From the NCBI RefSeq assembly GCF_000739375.1, contig NZ_CP006704.1, forward strand, positions 5,270,001 to 5,334,000: 64,000 nucleotides of DNA, given 5' to 3'. The notes under the pieces are model-generated. The model ran no database searches. It worked only from the letters and a program-made list of their open reading frames with translations, and was not told the origin of the DNA. The DNA is from Comamonas testosteroni TK102. Its GTDB lineage: Bacteria > Pseudomonadota > Gammaproteobacteria > Burkholderiales > Burkholderiaceae_C. A program made the translations under genes and the position numbers. Each line of letters opens with the position of its first letter. Position 1 is the stretch's first letter. Shown here piece by piece: positions 18,908 through 27,915 of the stretch.

Positions 18908-19780
18908 TCAAGCCAGTTCTCTTTCTGGCGGTACCCGTTGTTGTGTTGTTTGTACGGTACGTGGGGCTCGGAAAACTAGAGAGTCATCATAGAAGGAAAA
19001 GTTCTGGTTTTGCAGGCACCAGTCCGGGATTCCCAATATGGGAATTGGTAGATAGGGCTTGTCGGCCAGATTGCAAGACTGTGTGCGCAGCTGTTCGCAC
19101 AACCAGTCATCGGCCTCGGCCGGCGATGCCAGGCACGGCGCCTGCTGCGTCGGCACGCAGATCACATGCGCCGTGATGGCCTTGCGCGGCTGGACCAGCT
19201 TTTCCAGCAGGGCATGGCCTATGGGCAGGAAGCGCGCCTGCTCCCAAAGCGCCCGCCGGTCCACGAACAGCTCCTGCCAGCGCTTGTCGCGCAGCGCATC
19301 GCACAGGGCCTGAGGCGCCAGCAGCAGGCCGCCGTTCTCGTCCAGCACCGTGATCGAGTCGCGCAGGCGCCCGCGCTGCGCCCCCACGCCCTGGCGCGCG
19401 ATCTCGGCCGCCTGCAATGCATTGAGCCGCTGCTTGAGCAGCGGCCAGTGCAGCCAGATCAGGCCGTTGAAGAAATCATGCAGATTGTCGCGAGTGGGAA
19501 TGCAGCGCCGGCTGTGGATAAATGCCTCATAGGCCTGACCGACAGGCAGCTGCAGCTGATCGACGAACTGCCAGCCATGATCGCTCAGTGCCGAGGGCAG
19601 CCTGTGATTGAGCGCAAGGTACACAGGCATCCCTTTCGCAATGCGCTCCGCCATCGTCCGCCCGGCAGAAGCCAGACAGCTCAGCCAAGGGCGTGACCAG
19701 TCGATCGCTAAAAACTCCTCGGCATCGCTGGCACTCGACAGGCCCTGACATGCGGTGCGCAGCGGATTCATGCATTCCAT
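18908..19780 (-). CDS. DUF3025 family protein
   Basis: 290 aa, soluble by composition. The family hallmark is [31 protein letters not shown] (central, about residues 92-122), which I associate with DUF3025. No enzymatic function is known to me. The start is 4 bp downstream of the NYN-protein stop, so the two are probably one operon. An alternative ATG is three codons in. A functional link to nucleotide or RNA metabolism would only be guilt by association. Confidence 0.82.
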   Translation of the reverse strand: MECMNPLRTACQGLSSASDAEEFLAIDWSRPWLSCLASAGRTMAERIAKGMPVYLALNHRLPSALSDHGWQFVDQLQLPVGQAYEAFIHSRRCIPTRDNLHDFFNGLIWLHWPLLKQRLNALQAAEIARQGVGAQRGRLRDSITVLDENGGLLLAPQALCDALRDKRWQELFVDRRALWEQARFLPIGHALLEKLVQPRKAITAHVICVPTQQAPCLASPAEADDWLCEQLRTQSCNLADKPYLPIPILGIPDWCLQNQNFSFYDDSLVFRAPRTVQTTQQRVPPERELA

Positions 19781-19784
19781 GCCG

Positions 19785-20687
19785 CTATTTTGGCGGTGGC
19801 ATTGCGGCCGAGGTACTCTGGGGCGATGCTGCCTTCTTCATGCGCTTGTCGCGCACGGCGACCCGCGAAGTGCCTTCATCCCGGAATTCAAATGCCTGAA
19901 TTGCTGCCAGCAGCTTGCTCAAGGAAGGGTAGCCATAGTTGCGCGCATCAAAGGACAGCTTGTTGCCGATATGCGTGCCCAGCTTACCCACCAACGCCCA
20001 CCCGGCTTCATCTTGGGTAGCCTTCACCGCATCCCGCAACATCGCCAGCAGCTTGGTGTTCTGGCGCAGCAAATTGGTCGGCACCGGCGCCGGAGTCGCC
20101 GGCTCCGCAGAGCTTGGTGCTTTTTCAAGGATGGCAGGCACGGCCGTCACAGCCGCGACAAGGCTGGCAGATGACTGTGGCAAAGCGTCCCCCGCATCTT
20201 CTTCCAACTCGCGGCGTTCGCTGCGGCTGACAATGCCGTCGCCCAGCTCCTTGAGCGCATCGAAATACAGGAAGCGCGAGCAGGCGTTGACGAAAGCCTT
20301 GGGCGTCTGCTCCGCCCCGAATCCATAGACGGCAGCGCCCTTGGCGCGCAAATGCATGACCAGCGGGGTGAAGTCGGCATCCGACGAGACGATGCCGAAG
20401 GCATCGGGCTTTTCGGTATAGAGCAGCTCCATGGCATCCACCGTCATGGCCATGTCGGTCGCGTTCTTGCCCTTGGAGTAATCGAACTGCTGCATGGGCC
20501 GCACGGCATATTCGAGCAGCTTGCTCTGCCAGCCATGCAGACCGGCCTTGGTCCAGTTGCCATAGGCACGGCGGATATTGATCAGGCCGAAGGTGGACAG
20601 CTCGGTCAATATCTCGTCAATCATCTCCGCGGGCGCGTTGTCCGCATCGATCAGCAAGGCAATCCTGGGCTGGACATCGTTGGGCAT
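19785..20687 (-). CDS. NYN-domain (PIN-like) RNase with C-terminal OST-HTH/LOTUS domain
   Basis: 300 aa from ATG 20687, with AGGAG 7 nt upstream. The N-terminal half is a NYN/LabA-type domain: RIALLIDADNAPAEMIDEIL (acidic metal site), TDMAMTVDAMELLY and FGIVSSDADFTPLVMHLRAKG, which hold the conserved Asp residues expected of a PIN-like ribonuclease. The C-terminal 80 residues (LLRQNTKLLAMLRDAVKATQDEAGWALVGKLG...YGYPSLSKLLAAI) match the OST-HTH/LOTUS RNA-binding domain. The role is presumably RNA processing or decay; the targets are unknown. It lies between pyrC and DUF3025. Confidence 0.85.
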   Translation of the reverse strand: MPNDVQPRIALLIDADNAPAEMIDEILTELSTFGLINIRRAYGNWTKAGLHGWQSKLLEYAVRPMQQFDYSKGKNATDMAMTVDAMELLYTEKPDAFGIVSSDADFTPLVMHLRAKGAAVYGFGAEQTPKAFVNACSRFLYFDALKELGDGIVSRSERRELEEDAGDALPQSSASLVAAVTAVPAILEKAPSSAEPATPAPVPTNLLRQNTKLLAMLRDAVKATQDEAGWALVGKLGTHIGNKLSFDARNYGYPSLSKLLAAIQAFEFRDEGTSRVAVRDKRMKKAASPQSTSAAMPPPK

Positions 20688-20743
20688 GCAATCTCCTGAG
20701 CGCTGTTTGGCCAAGCCTAACCGAGGCCTTGCGTAAAGCCAAA

Positions 20744-20774
20744 TTAAAAAAGGAGCAGCTTGCGCAACTCCTTT
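20744..20774 (-). terminator. Terminator after pyrC
   Basis: Stem AAAGGAG/CTCCTTT around a 12-nt loop, followed on the minus strand by TTTTTTAATTT. It stands between the pyrC stop and the NYN gene start. Confidence 0.7.
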
Positions 20775-20836
20775 CTTGATTTCAGACCGAAAACACCTTT
20801 GATTCAAGTGAACACAGGCGCTTACAGCTACTGTTT

Positions 20837-21874
20837 TTAATCCAGCATCTTCCAGGGCAAGGCTTCGCCAAAGCGCAGAGGCTTGAGCTGCGCACCTTCG
20901 CCGTATTCAAAGCTCACGGGAGGTGTCCAGCTTTCCTTGACCAGGGTGATGGTGTCGGTGTTGCGGGGCAGGCCGTAGAAATCGGCGCCGTTGAAGGAGG
21001 CAAAGGCTTCCAGCTTGTCCAGGGCGCCAACGCCGTCAAACACCTCCGCATACATCTCGATGGCGGCGTGGGCGCTGTAGCAGCCGGCGCAGCCGGTCGC
21101 GGCTTCCTTCAGGTGCGCGGCATGGGGAGCGCTGTCCGTGCCCAGGAAGAACTTGCTGCTGCCGCTGGTGGCGGCCTGCACCAGCGCCAGGCGATGGGTT
21201 TCTCGCTTCAGGACCGGCAGGCAGTAGAAGTGCGGACGCACGCCGCCCAGGAAGATGGCATTGCGGTTGAACAGCAAATGCTGGGGCGTGATGGTGGCCG
21301 CCAGGAAATCATCGGCTGCGGCCACGTACTCGGCGGCTTCCTTGGTCGTCACATGCTCCATGACGATCCTGAGCTCGGGGAAATCCTTGCGCAGAGGCTT
21401 GAGCTGCTGCTCGATGAACACGGCCTCGCGGTCGAACAGGTCGATGCTCTGATCGGTCACTTCACCGTGCACCAGCAGCACCAGGCCTTCGCGCTGCATG
21501 GCCTGCAGCGTCGGGTAGATCTTGCGCAGATCGGTCACGCCATGGTCGGAATTGGTCGTGGCACCTGCGGGGTACAGCTTGCAGGCCACCACGCCGGCCG
21601 CCTTGGCTCGCACGATTTCCTCGGGGCCCAGGTTGTCCGTCAGATACAGCGTCATCAGCGGCTGGAACCGGCTGCCTGCAGGCACGGCCGACAGAATGCG
21701 GGCGCGGTAGTCCGCTGCCATCTCCGCCGTGGTGACCGGGGGCTTGAGGTTGGGCATGATGATGGCACGGCCCATCTGGCGGGCCGTGTGCGGCACCACG
21801 CAGCGCATGGCATCGCCATCGCGCACATGCAAGTGCCAATCATCGGGGCGGGTAATCGTGATGGTCTGAGTCAT
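20837..21874 (-). CDS. pyrC: Dihydroorotase
   Basis: Zinc amidohydrolase that cyclises carbamoyl-aspartate to dihydroorotate in pyrimidine synthesis. 345 aa from ATG 21874, the E. coli PyrC size. The HxH metal ligands are [10 protein letters not shown] (His14, His16). The carbamylated Lys is in [13 protein letters not shown] (about residue 100), and later His ligands are in LVHGEVT and MEHVTT. The final Asp lies in GTDSAPH. It is divergent from the ornithine cyclodeaminase gene. Confidence 0.95.
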   Translation of the reverse strand: MTQTITITRPDDWHLHVRDGDAMRCVVPHTARQMGRAIIMPNLKPPVTTAEMAADYRARILSAVPAGSRFQPLMTLYLTDNLGPEEIVRAKAAGVVACKLYPAGATTNSDHGVTDLRKIYPTLQAMQREGLVLLVHGEVTDQSIDLFDREAVFIEQQLKPLRKDFPELRIVMEHVTTKEAAEYVAAADDFLAATITPQHLLFNRNAIFLGGVRPHFYCLPVLKRETHRLALVQAATSGSSKFFLGTDSAPHAAHLKEAATGCAGCYSAHAAIEMYAEVFDGVGALDKLEAFASFNGADFYGLPRNTDTITLVKESWTPPVSFEYGEGAQLKPLRFGEALPWKMLD

Positions 21875-22011
21875 GGCCGGTATTGTCCCATCTTCCCTGG
21901 CGGCAAGGTCGCACCCGACCCGCAAGAGCAGTGCTCCCACGACGGTCACAGGCTGTTGTCTCTGGCATTTGGCGCAGAAATCCTCAAGAATGAAGCCAAG
22001 GAGGAGGTCTT

Positions 22012-23118
22012 ATGTCTGTTCCTCAAGCTCTGGCCGGCACACCTTTGCGCACCGACTTTCTCAGCGCCAGCGACGCTGCCCGGCTGGTCGCGCGCATCGG
22101 CATCACCCAGGTGCTGCGCCTGGTCAGCGAAGCCCTGGAGGCCGACTTCGGCCGCTGGCAGGACTTCGACAAAAGCGCGCGTACGGCCGCCCATTCCGCC
22201 AGCGGCGTGATCGAGCTAATGCCTGTGGCCGATGCACGGGACTACGCCTTCAAATACGTCAACGGCCATCCGCACAATCCGCGCCTGGGCCTGCCCACGG
22301 TGATGGCTTTCGGCGCGCTGGCCGATGTCGCCACCGGCATGCCGCGCTTTGTCAGCGAGCTGACGCTGACCACGGCCTTGCGCACCGCCGCCACATCGGC
22401 CATGGCCGCGCGCCATCTGGCGCGCGCCGGCAACCGCAGCATGGCGCTGATCGGCAACGGCTCGCAAAGCGAATTTCAGGCACTGGCCTTCATGGAACTG
22501 CTGGGCGTGCGCGAGCTGCGCCTGTTCGACATCGACCCGGCCGCCTCGCAAAAGCTGCTGCGCAACCTGCAGCCGTTCCTGCCCGGCTTTGGCGCCACGG
22601 CCATCGTCTGCACCGGCGTGCGCGATGCCGTGGCCGGCACGGATATCGTGACCACCGCCACCGCCGACAAGACCCGCGCCACCATCATCCCCGGCCATCT
22701 GCTGGAGCCCGGCATGCATATCAATGCCGTGGGCGGCGACTGCCCCGGCAAGACGGAGTTCGATGCCAGCGCCCTGCAGCGTGCACAGGTCTTTGTCGAA
22801 TACGAGCCGCAGACGCGCATCGAAGGCGAGCTGCAACAGATGCCGGCCGACTTTGCCGTGACCGAGCTGTGGCGCGTGCTGCAGAAGCTGGCGCCGGGCC
22901 GGACATCGGACGCCCAGATCACCCTGTTCGACTCCGTGGGCTTCGCACTGGAGGACTACTCGGCGCTGCGCACCATGCACCGCCTGGCAGGCGAGGCGGG
23001 CCTGCTGTCGCAGATCGAGCTGGTGCCGGAGCTCGCCGACCCCAAGGATCTGTTTGCCATGGTGAGACAGGCATCGAGTCCTCAGTTCACCCATCTTGCG
23101 GCCCGTAAGACGGCCTGA
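22012..23118 (+). CDS. Ornithine cyclodeaminase
   Basis: NAD-dependent enzyme that turns ornithine into proline and ammonia. 368 aa, with a strong ribosome site AAGGAGG 5 nt before the ATG. Conserved blocks: FKYVNGHPHNP, TALRTAATSAMAARHLARA, the nucleotide-binding IGNGSQSEFQALAFMELLG (about residues 147-165) and INAVGGDCPGKTEFDASAL. The next gene encodes arginase 13 bp away, so the pair makes an arginine to ornithine to proline route that releases urea and ammonia. Confidence 0.9.
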   Translation: MSVPQALAGTPLRTDFLSASDAARLVARIGITQVLRLVSEALEADFGRWQDFDKSARTAAHSASGVIELMPVADARDYAFKYVNGHPHNPRLGLPTVMAFGALADVATGMPRFVSELTLTTALRTAATSAMAARHLARAGNRSMALIGNGSQSEFQALAFMELLGVRELRLFDIDPAASQKLLRNLQPFLPGFGATAIVCTGVRDAVAGTDIVTTATADKTRATIIPGHLLEPGMHINAVGGDCPGKTEFDASALQRAQVFVEYEPQTRIEGELQQMPADFAVTELWRVLQKLAPGRTSDAQITLFDSVGFALEDYSALRTMHRLAGEAGLLSQIELVPELADPKDLFAMVRQASSPQFTHLAARKTA

Positions 23119-23131
23119 AGCGGAGCGGCTT

Positions 23132-24085
23132 ATGACACACACCTCGTGCACACTGATAGGTCTTCCCACCGATGTCGGCGCTTCGCGCCTTGGCGCCGCC
23201 ATGGGGCCCGACGCCCTGCGCGTAGCCCAGCTCGGTCCGGCGCTTGAACGACTGGGCGTACAGGTCAGCGATCTGGGCAACCTGGCCGGCCCCGGCAATC
23301 CGCGTGGCGCGCGCGATGCCCAGGGCCTGCGCAATCTGGCCGAATGCCTGAGCTGGAACCAGATCGCCCATGACGCGGTACTGCAGGTGCTGCAGCAAAA
23401 CCGGCTGCCCATGCTGCTGGGCGGCGACCACACGCTGGCCACGGGCTCCATCAGCGCCGTGGCCCGCCATTGCCGCGCCACGGGCAAGCAGCTGCGCGTG
23501 CTCTGGCTGGATGCCCATTCGGACTGCAACACCCCCGACAGTTCGCCCACGGGCAATCTGCACGGCATGCCGGTGTCAAGCCTGTGCGGACTGGGGCCGG
23601 CTCAGCTGGCTGCGCTGTCCGGGGCAACTCCCGCCCTGCCCGCCTCCTCGTTCTGCCAGATCGGGCTGCGCAGCGTGGACGAGAGCGAGAAGCACATGAT
23701 CCGCGAGCTGGGGCTGGAGGTCTACGACATGCGCGCCATCGACGAGCTGGGCATGCGTGAAGTCATGCGCCGCGCGCTGGCCACCTTGCTGGGGCGCAAC
23801 GACAGCGACGTCCATCTGCATCTGAGTTTCGACGTGGACTTTCTCGACCCCGACATCGCGCCCGGCACCGGCACGCCGGTACGCGGCGGCCCCACCTACC
23901 GCGAGGCCCAGCTGTGCATGGAAATGATTGCCGACACCGGCCGCCTTGCATCGCTGGACATCGTGGAGCTGAATCCGGCACTGGACCTGCGCAACCAGAC
24001 GGCGGAGCTGGTGGTGGATCTGGTGCAAAGCCTGTTTGGCCAGAGCACGCTGATGCGCGAGCCTCGCGGCGTGCTGCAATGCTGA
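23132..24085 (+). CDS. rocF: Arginase
   Basis: Binuclear manganese hydrolase that splits arginine into ornithine and urea. 317 aa from ATG 23132 (GGAG upstream). The metal ligands are visible in GGDHTLATG (about residues 100-108), LDAHSDCNT (about 129-137) and SFDVDFLDPDIAPGTGTPV (about 232-250). Agmatinase relatives share the fold, but the neighbouring cyclodeaminase gene favours arginase. Transcription ends at the terminator at 24118-24147. Confidence 0.88.
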   Translation: MTHTSCTLIGLPTDVGASRLGAAMGPDALRVAQLGPALERLGVQVSDLGNLAGPGNPRGARDAQGLRNLAECLSWNQIAHDAVLQVLQQNRLPMLLGGDHTLATGSISAVARHCRATGKQLRVLWLDAHSDCNTPDSSPTGNLHGMPVSSLCGLGPAQLAALSGATPALPASSFCQIGLRSVDESEKHMIRELGLEVYDMRAIDELGMREVMRRALATLLGRNDSDVHLHLSFDVDFLDPDIAPGTGTPVRGGPTYREAQLCMEMIADTGRLASLDIVELNPALDLRNQTAELVVDLVQSLFGQSTLMREPRGVLQC

Positions 24086-24117
24086 GCGACTCAGTCTGAG
24101 GCTGGCCCGAGGCCATG

Positions 24118-24147
24118 AAAAAAGGCGCTCCTGCGAGCGCCTTTTTT
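24118..24147. terminator. Bidirectional terminator between arginase and gltL genes
   Basis: GGCGCTC-CTGC-GAGCGCC stem flanked by six A on the left and six T on the right, so it can work in both directions for the convergent genes. Confidence 0.88.
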
Positions 24148-24164
24148 GCGGCTTGCCTGCGGCA

Positions 24165-24902
24165 TCAATGCTGCAGGATCTTGTTGAGGAATTCCTTGGT
24201 ACGCGGCTGGCGGTTTTCGGGATGGCCGAAGAACTCTTCCTTGCTGCAGTCTTCCAGAATCTTGCCGCCCACGTCCATGAAGATCACACGGCTGGCCACC
24301 TTGCGTGCAAAACCCATTTCGTGGGTCACGCACATCATGGTCATGCCTTCGTTGGCCAGGCCCATCATCACGTCCAGCACTTCGCCCACCATTTCCGGAT
24401 CCAGCGCCGAAGTGGGTTCGTCGAACAGCATCACGATGGGGTCCATGGACAGCGCGCGCGCAATGGCCACGCGCTGCTGCTGGCCGCCGGAGAGCTGACC
24501 GGGGAACTTGTCCTTGTGAGCGGTCAGGCCCACGCGGTCCAGCATCTTGAGGCCACGGGTCTTGGCATCGGCCGCGCTGCGGCCCAGCACCTTCATCTGC
24601 GCGATGGTCAGGTTCTCCGTCACCGACAGATGGGGGAACAGCTCAAAGTGCTGGAACACCATGCCCACGCGGCTGCGCAGCTTGGGCAGATCGGTCTTGG
24701 GGTCGTGCACGGCCGTGCCGTCCACAAAGATCTCGCCCTTCTGGAAGGGCTCCAGCGCATTGATGGTCTTGATCAGCGTGGACTTGCCAGAGCCCGAAGG
24801 GCCGCACACCACCACCACCTCGCCCTTGTTGATATTGGTGGAGCAATCGGACAGCACCTGAAAGCTGCCGTACCACTTGGAAACGTTCTTGAGTTCAATC
24901 AT
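24165..24902 (-). CDS. gltL: Glutamate/aspartate ABC importer, ATP-binding protein
   Basis: 245-aa polar amino-acid transport ATPase. Walker [13 protein letters not shown], signature [15 protein letters not shown], Walker [15 protein letters not shown] and the H-loop [11 protein letters not shown] are intact. It is the last gene of gltIJKL. A dispersed repeat lies between it and gltK instead of the short spacing usual in this operon. Confidence 0.93.
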   Translation of the reverse strand: MIELKNVSKWYGSFQVLSDCSTNINKGEVVVVCGPSGSGKSTLIKTINALEPFQKGEIFVDGTAVHDPKTDLPKLRSRVGMVFQHFELFPHLSVTENLTIAQMKVLGRSAADAKTRGLKMLDRVGLTAHKDKFPGQLSGGQQQRVAIARALSMDPIVMLFDEPTSALDPEMVGEVLDVMMGLANEGMTMMCVTHEMGFARKVASRVIFMDVGGKILEDCSKEEFFGHPENRQPRTKEFLNKILQH

Positions 24903-24964
24903 TTTTCACTCCGACTTTTGTCAGTGATCCATCGCAGCGCCTGCAACGGGCTCGGTCAGGCCAG

Positions 24965-25041
24965 GGACGGCCAGCAAGGGCCGCCCCGCAGCCGAGGCCG
25001 TCGTCCCCCTTGAGGGGGAGGGCGCGAAGCGACTCAGGGGG
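24965..25041 (-). repeat. Dispersed post-stop repeat, copy A (gltK-gltL gap)
   Basis: Starts 4 nt after the gltK stop: CCCCCTGAGTCGCTTCGC, a CCCCCTCAAGGGGG hairpin, then GCTGCGGGGCGGCCCTTGCT. Same order and orientation as the copies at 31151, 32356, 48819 and 51410. Confidence 0.8.
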
Positions 25042-25045
25042 TGTT

Positions 25046-25717
25046 TCATCGAATAATGGCGATCTTCTTGTGCAGACGCTTGACGAACCAAGACAGTGCA
25101 AAGCAGATCACAAAATAGGTCACGGCAGCCGCCAGATAGGACTCGATGGGTCGGCCAAAGTTCTTGCCGGCAATTTCGAAGCCCTTGAGCATGTCGTAGG
25201 CACCGATCGCATAGACCAGCGAAGTATCCTGGAACAGGATGATGGTCTGGGTCAGCAGCACGGGCAGCATGTTGCGGAAGGCCTGAGGCAGCACCACCAG
25301 ACGCATGTTCTGACCATAGGTCATGCCCAGTGCCTGGCCCGCAAACACCTGTCCACGTGGAATGGACTGGATGCCGGCACGCATGATTTCAGAGAAATAT
25401 GCGGCTTCGAAAGCCACGAAGGTGATGATGGCCGAAGTCTCCGCGCCGATGGGCTTGCCGATCAGCATGGGCATCAGCAGGAAGAACCACAGGATCACCA
25501 TCACCAGCGGGATGGAGCGCATGCCGTTGACATAGATGGTGGCAGGCAGCTCCAGCCACTTCTTGCCCGAAAGGCGCATCAGCGCCAGCAAGGTGCCGAA
25601 GAAGATGCCGCCCAGCGTGGCGACCACCGTCAGGAACACGCTGAAATACAGCCCCTTCAGCACAAAGTTGCTGAACAGTTCCAACGAGAAAAACGACCAG
25701 TCGAGGTTGAGATTCAT
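25046..25717 (-). CDS. gltK: Glutamate/aspartate ABC importer, permease GltK
   Basis: 223-aa inner-membrane permease from ATG 25717 (MNLNLDWSFFSLELFSNFVLKGL). Several transmembrane helices and the HisM/GlnP-type loop FAGQALGMTYGQNMRLVVLPQAFRNMLP, which contacts GltL, are present. One nucleotide separates its start from the gltJ stop. Confidence 0.92.
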   Translation of the reverse strand: MNLNLDWSFFSLELFSNFVLKGLYFSVFLTVVATLGGIFFGTLLALMRLSGKKWLELPATIYVNGMRSIPLVMVILWFFLLMPMLIGKPIGAETSAIITFVAFEAAYFSEIMRAGIQSIPRGQVFAGQALGMTYGQNMRLVVLPQAFRNMLPVLLTQTIILFQDTSLVYAIGAYDMLKGFEIAGKNFGRPIESYLAAAVTYFVICFALSWFVKRLHKKIAIIR

Positions 25718-25718
25718 A

Positions 25719-26471
25719 TCAGTGGCCTCCACCGCTGGCTGCAATCAGGCCGGGAACGCGGGAACGCTTCTCGATGAAGGCCATGATGCGGTTGATGATG
25801 AAGGCAGAAATCACATACAGACCGGTGACAGCCAGATAGATCTCGACGCCGCGCGCCGTTTCTTCCTGTGCCTGCATGGCGAACATGGTCAGCTCGGCCA
25901 CTGACACGGCAAATGCCACGGACGAGTTCTTGAACACGTTCATGGCCTCGCTGGTCAGCGGCGGGATGATGATGCGAAACGCCATCGGCAGCAGCACATA
26001 GCGGTAGGTCTGGAAGGTCGTGAAACCCACGGCCATACCGGCGTAGCGCTGGCCTCGCGGCAGGGCCTGAATACCGGATCGCACCTGCTCGGCAATACGC
26101 GCCGAGGTGAAGAAACCGATGGCAAACACCACCAGCACAAAGCCCGGCAGGGACTTCATGGCCGGCACCATGGCGGGAATCACGTGATACCAGATGAACA
26201 CCTGGACCAGCAAGGGAATATTGCGGAACAACTCCACCCAGGCATTGCCCAGGCGCACGATCCACGGACGGTCGGGCAAGGTACGCAAGGTACCGATGAC
26301 TGCGCCCAGCACCAGGGCAATGACCAGCGACAGCAAGGCCACCGCCACGGTCCAGCCCCAGGCCGACATCATCCAGTCCAGATAGGTGATGTCACCGTTC
26401 TTGCCAAAACAACTCTGCCCGACCTCTTGGGTAATGGTGTCCTCACAGAACACCTGCCAATCCCAACTCAT
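25719..26471 (-). CDS. gltJ: Glutamate/aspartate ABC importer, permease GltJ
   Basis: 250-aa permease. The N-terminus has the soluble start MSWDWQVFCEDTITQEVGQSCF, typical of GltJ, followed by helices and the coupling loop RYAGMAVGFTTFQTYRYVLLPMAFRIIIP. It pairs with GltK to form the channel. A terminator-like hairpin precedes it, so expression is probably lower than that of gltI. Confidence 0.92.
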   Translation of the reverse strand: MSWDWQVFCEDTITQEVGQSCFGKNGDITYLDWMMSAWGWTVAVALLSLVIALVLGAVIGTLRTLPDRPWIVRLGNAWVELFRNIPLLVQVFIWYHVIPAMVPAMKSLPGFVLVVFAIGFFTSARIAEQVRSGIQALPRGQRYAGMAVGFTTFQTYRYVLLPMAFRIIIPPLTSEAMNVFKNSSVAFAVSVAELTMFAMQAQEETARGVEIYLAVTGLYVISAFIINRIMAFIEKRSRVPGLIAASGGGH

Positions 26472-26527
26472 ACGAGCACCTCTTTCATTCTCGGTTTATG
26501 AGGGCAAACGCTCACACCGGCCCTCGC

Positions 26528-26565
26528 AACAAAAAAGCCCCTTCTAACCGCTTGGCAGAAGGGGC
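26528..26565 (-). terminator. Attenuating terminator between gltI and gltJ
   Basis: GCCCCTTCT/AGAAGGGGC stem with an 11-nt loop, followed on the minus strand by TTTTTTGTTG. It likely ends most gltI transcripts and lets some continue into the permease genes, as is common for abundant binding proteins. Confidence 0.85.
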
Positions 26566-26585
26566 GGTACACCTATTGGGCGGGA

Positions 26586-27485
26586 TTACTTGACTTCGTA
26601 AGCTTCCATGGGCTTGTCGTTGGGGTGAGCCCACGCATCCTTGGTGGCAGCCGACAGCGGCAGGCCCACCTTCACGTTGTTGGGAGGAATGGGCTGCAGG
26701 AACCACTTGTCGTACAGCTTGGTCAGGGAGCCATCCTTGATCTGACGCACGATGGATTCGTCCACGGCCTTCTTGAAGGCGGGATCGTCCTTGCGCATCA
26801 TGCAGGCGATGGGTTCCACCGACAGCACTTCACCCACGATCTTGTAATCGTTGGGGGCCTTGGACTTGGAGATGTTGGCGGCCAGGATGGAGCCGTCCAT
26901 GATGAAGGCGTCGGCACGGCCGGTTTCCAGCATCAGGAAGCTGTCGGCGTGGTCCTTGCCCATGACTTCCTTGAAGGTCAGGCCGTCGGCGCGCTTGTTC
27001 TTGCGCAGGGTCTGCACGGAAGTCGTGCCCGTCGTGGTCACGATGGTCTTGCCGTTCAGGTCCTTGATGCCGGTGATGCCCGAGTTGGCACGGGTGGCGA
27101 TACGCACTTCTTCCACATAGGTGGTGAAGGCGAAGGCTGCGTCCTTCTGACGAGCCGTGTTGTTGGTGGTGGAGCCGCACTCGATGTCCACGGTGCCGTT
27201 CTGCACCAGAGGAATACGGTTTTGCGAGGTCACGGGCTGGTACTTCACTTCCAGCGCTGTCAGGCCCAGTTGCTTCTGGATGTCCTTGAGGATGCGCTCA
27301 CCCATTTCGGTATGGAAGCCCACATATTTGCCATTGCCCAGCGTATAGCCCAGGCCGGACGACTCACGCACGCCCAGAGTGACGCTGCCGGTGGACTTGA
27401 TCTTGGCCAGGGTGTCATTGGCCTGTGCAAACACGGTGCCAGTTGCCAGTGCGGTTACGGCGATGGCCAACAAATGCTTCTTCAT
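26586..27485 (-). CDS. gltI: Glutamate/aspartate periplasmic binding protein
   Basis: 299-aa solute-binding protein of the ABC importer. It has a cleavable signal MKKHLLAIAVTALATGTVFAQA. The SBP family-3 fold is seen in VTLGVRESSGLGYTLGNGKYVGFHTEMGERI (about residues 35-65), TVDIECGSTTNNTARQ and GKDHADSFLMLETGRADAFIMDG. AGGAG-like spacing upstream (GGAGATCC) supports the start. A palindrome 91-110 bp upstream may be its operator. Confidence 0.94.
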   Translation of the reverse strand: MKKHLLAIAVTALATGTVFAQANDTLAKIKSTGSVTLGVRESSGLGYTLGNGKYVGFHTEMGERILKDIQKQLGLTALEVKYQPVTSQNRIPLVQNGTVDIECGSTTNNTARQKDAAFAFTTYVEEVRIATRANSGITGIKDLNGKTIVTTTGTTSVQTLRKNKRADGLTFKEVMGKDHADSFLMLETGRADAFIMDGSILAANISKSKAPNDYKIVGEVLSVEPIACMMRKDDPAFKKAVDESIVRQIKDGSLTKLYDKWFLQPIPPNNVKVGLPLSAATKDAWAHPNDKPMEAYEVK

Positions 27486-27575
27486 ACGGATCTCCTATTG
27501 GTAAGGACCAAAAACGCTTGCCACTCCTTAACGCATCGCCCTTTGTGAGGGTGGACAGGTTGCGTTAACAAATGT

Positions 27576-27594
27576 ACTGCACACATTGTGCAGT
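27576..27594. promoter_or_regulatory. Palindrome upstream of gltI
   Basis: ACTGCACA-CAT-TGTGCAGT, a perfect 8-bp inverted repeat with a 3-nt centre, 91 bp upstream of the gltI start. Candidate operator; the regulator is unknown, though a LysR gene lies next door. Confidence 0.5.
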
Positions 27595-27865
27595 CATGAA
27601 GATGGCTGAATTGCAATCATTTCTAAGACTTTTCCCGTAGGGAATTCAGGAAGGCAACCACCTACTCACCGCCTCAATCTTGTGTTGCAAAGCAGCACCT
27701 CTTTTTGTGCAAGCTGCGAACTCTAATGCTTTCGTGATTTCACAAGCCAATGCCGATGGCAAAAATCCTTATGCGCAACTTGCATATTCAGTATTTACCC
27801 GATGCATAACATTAGGGTTTTCACCAGTAAAACACCCAAAATCACTCAAACCTGGTCACACAAGC

Positions 27866-27890
27866 AAGAAAAGGGCCAATTGGCCCTTTT
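27866..27890 (-). terminator. Terminator after the LysR gene
   Basis: Self-complementary AAGGGCCAATTGGCCCTT followed on the minus strand by TTCTTGCTT; 26 bp after the LysR stop. Confidence 0.7.
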
Positions 27891-27915
27891 GGAAGAAAAG
27901 CAACACTCGGTCGGG

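Larger units (their letters stand above)
27486..27915. other. Intergenic region between gltI and the LysR gene
   Basis: 430 bp, more AT-rich than its surroundings. It contains the palindrome 27576-27594 and, at the far end, the LysR-gene terminator. No gene is supported inside it. The gltI promoter must be here. Confidence 0.55.
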
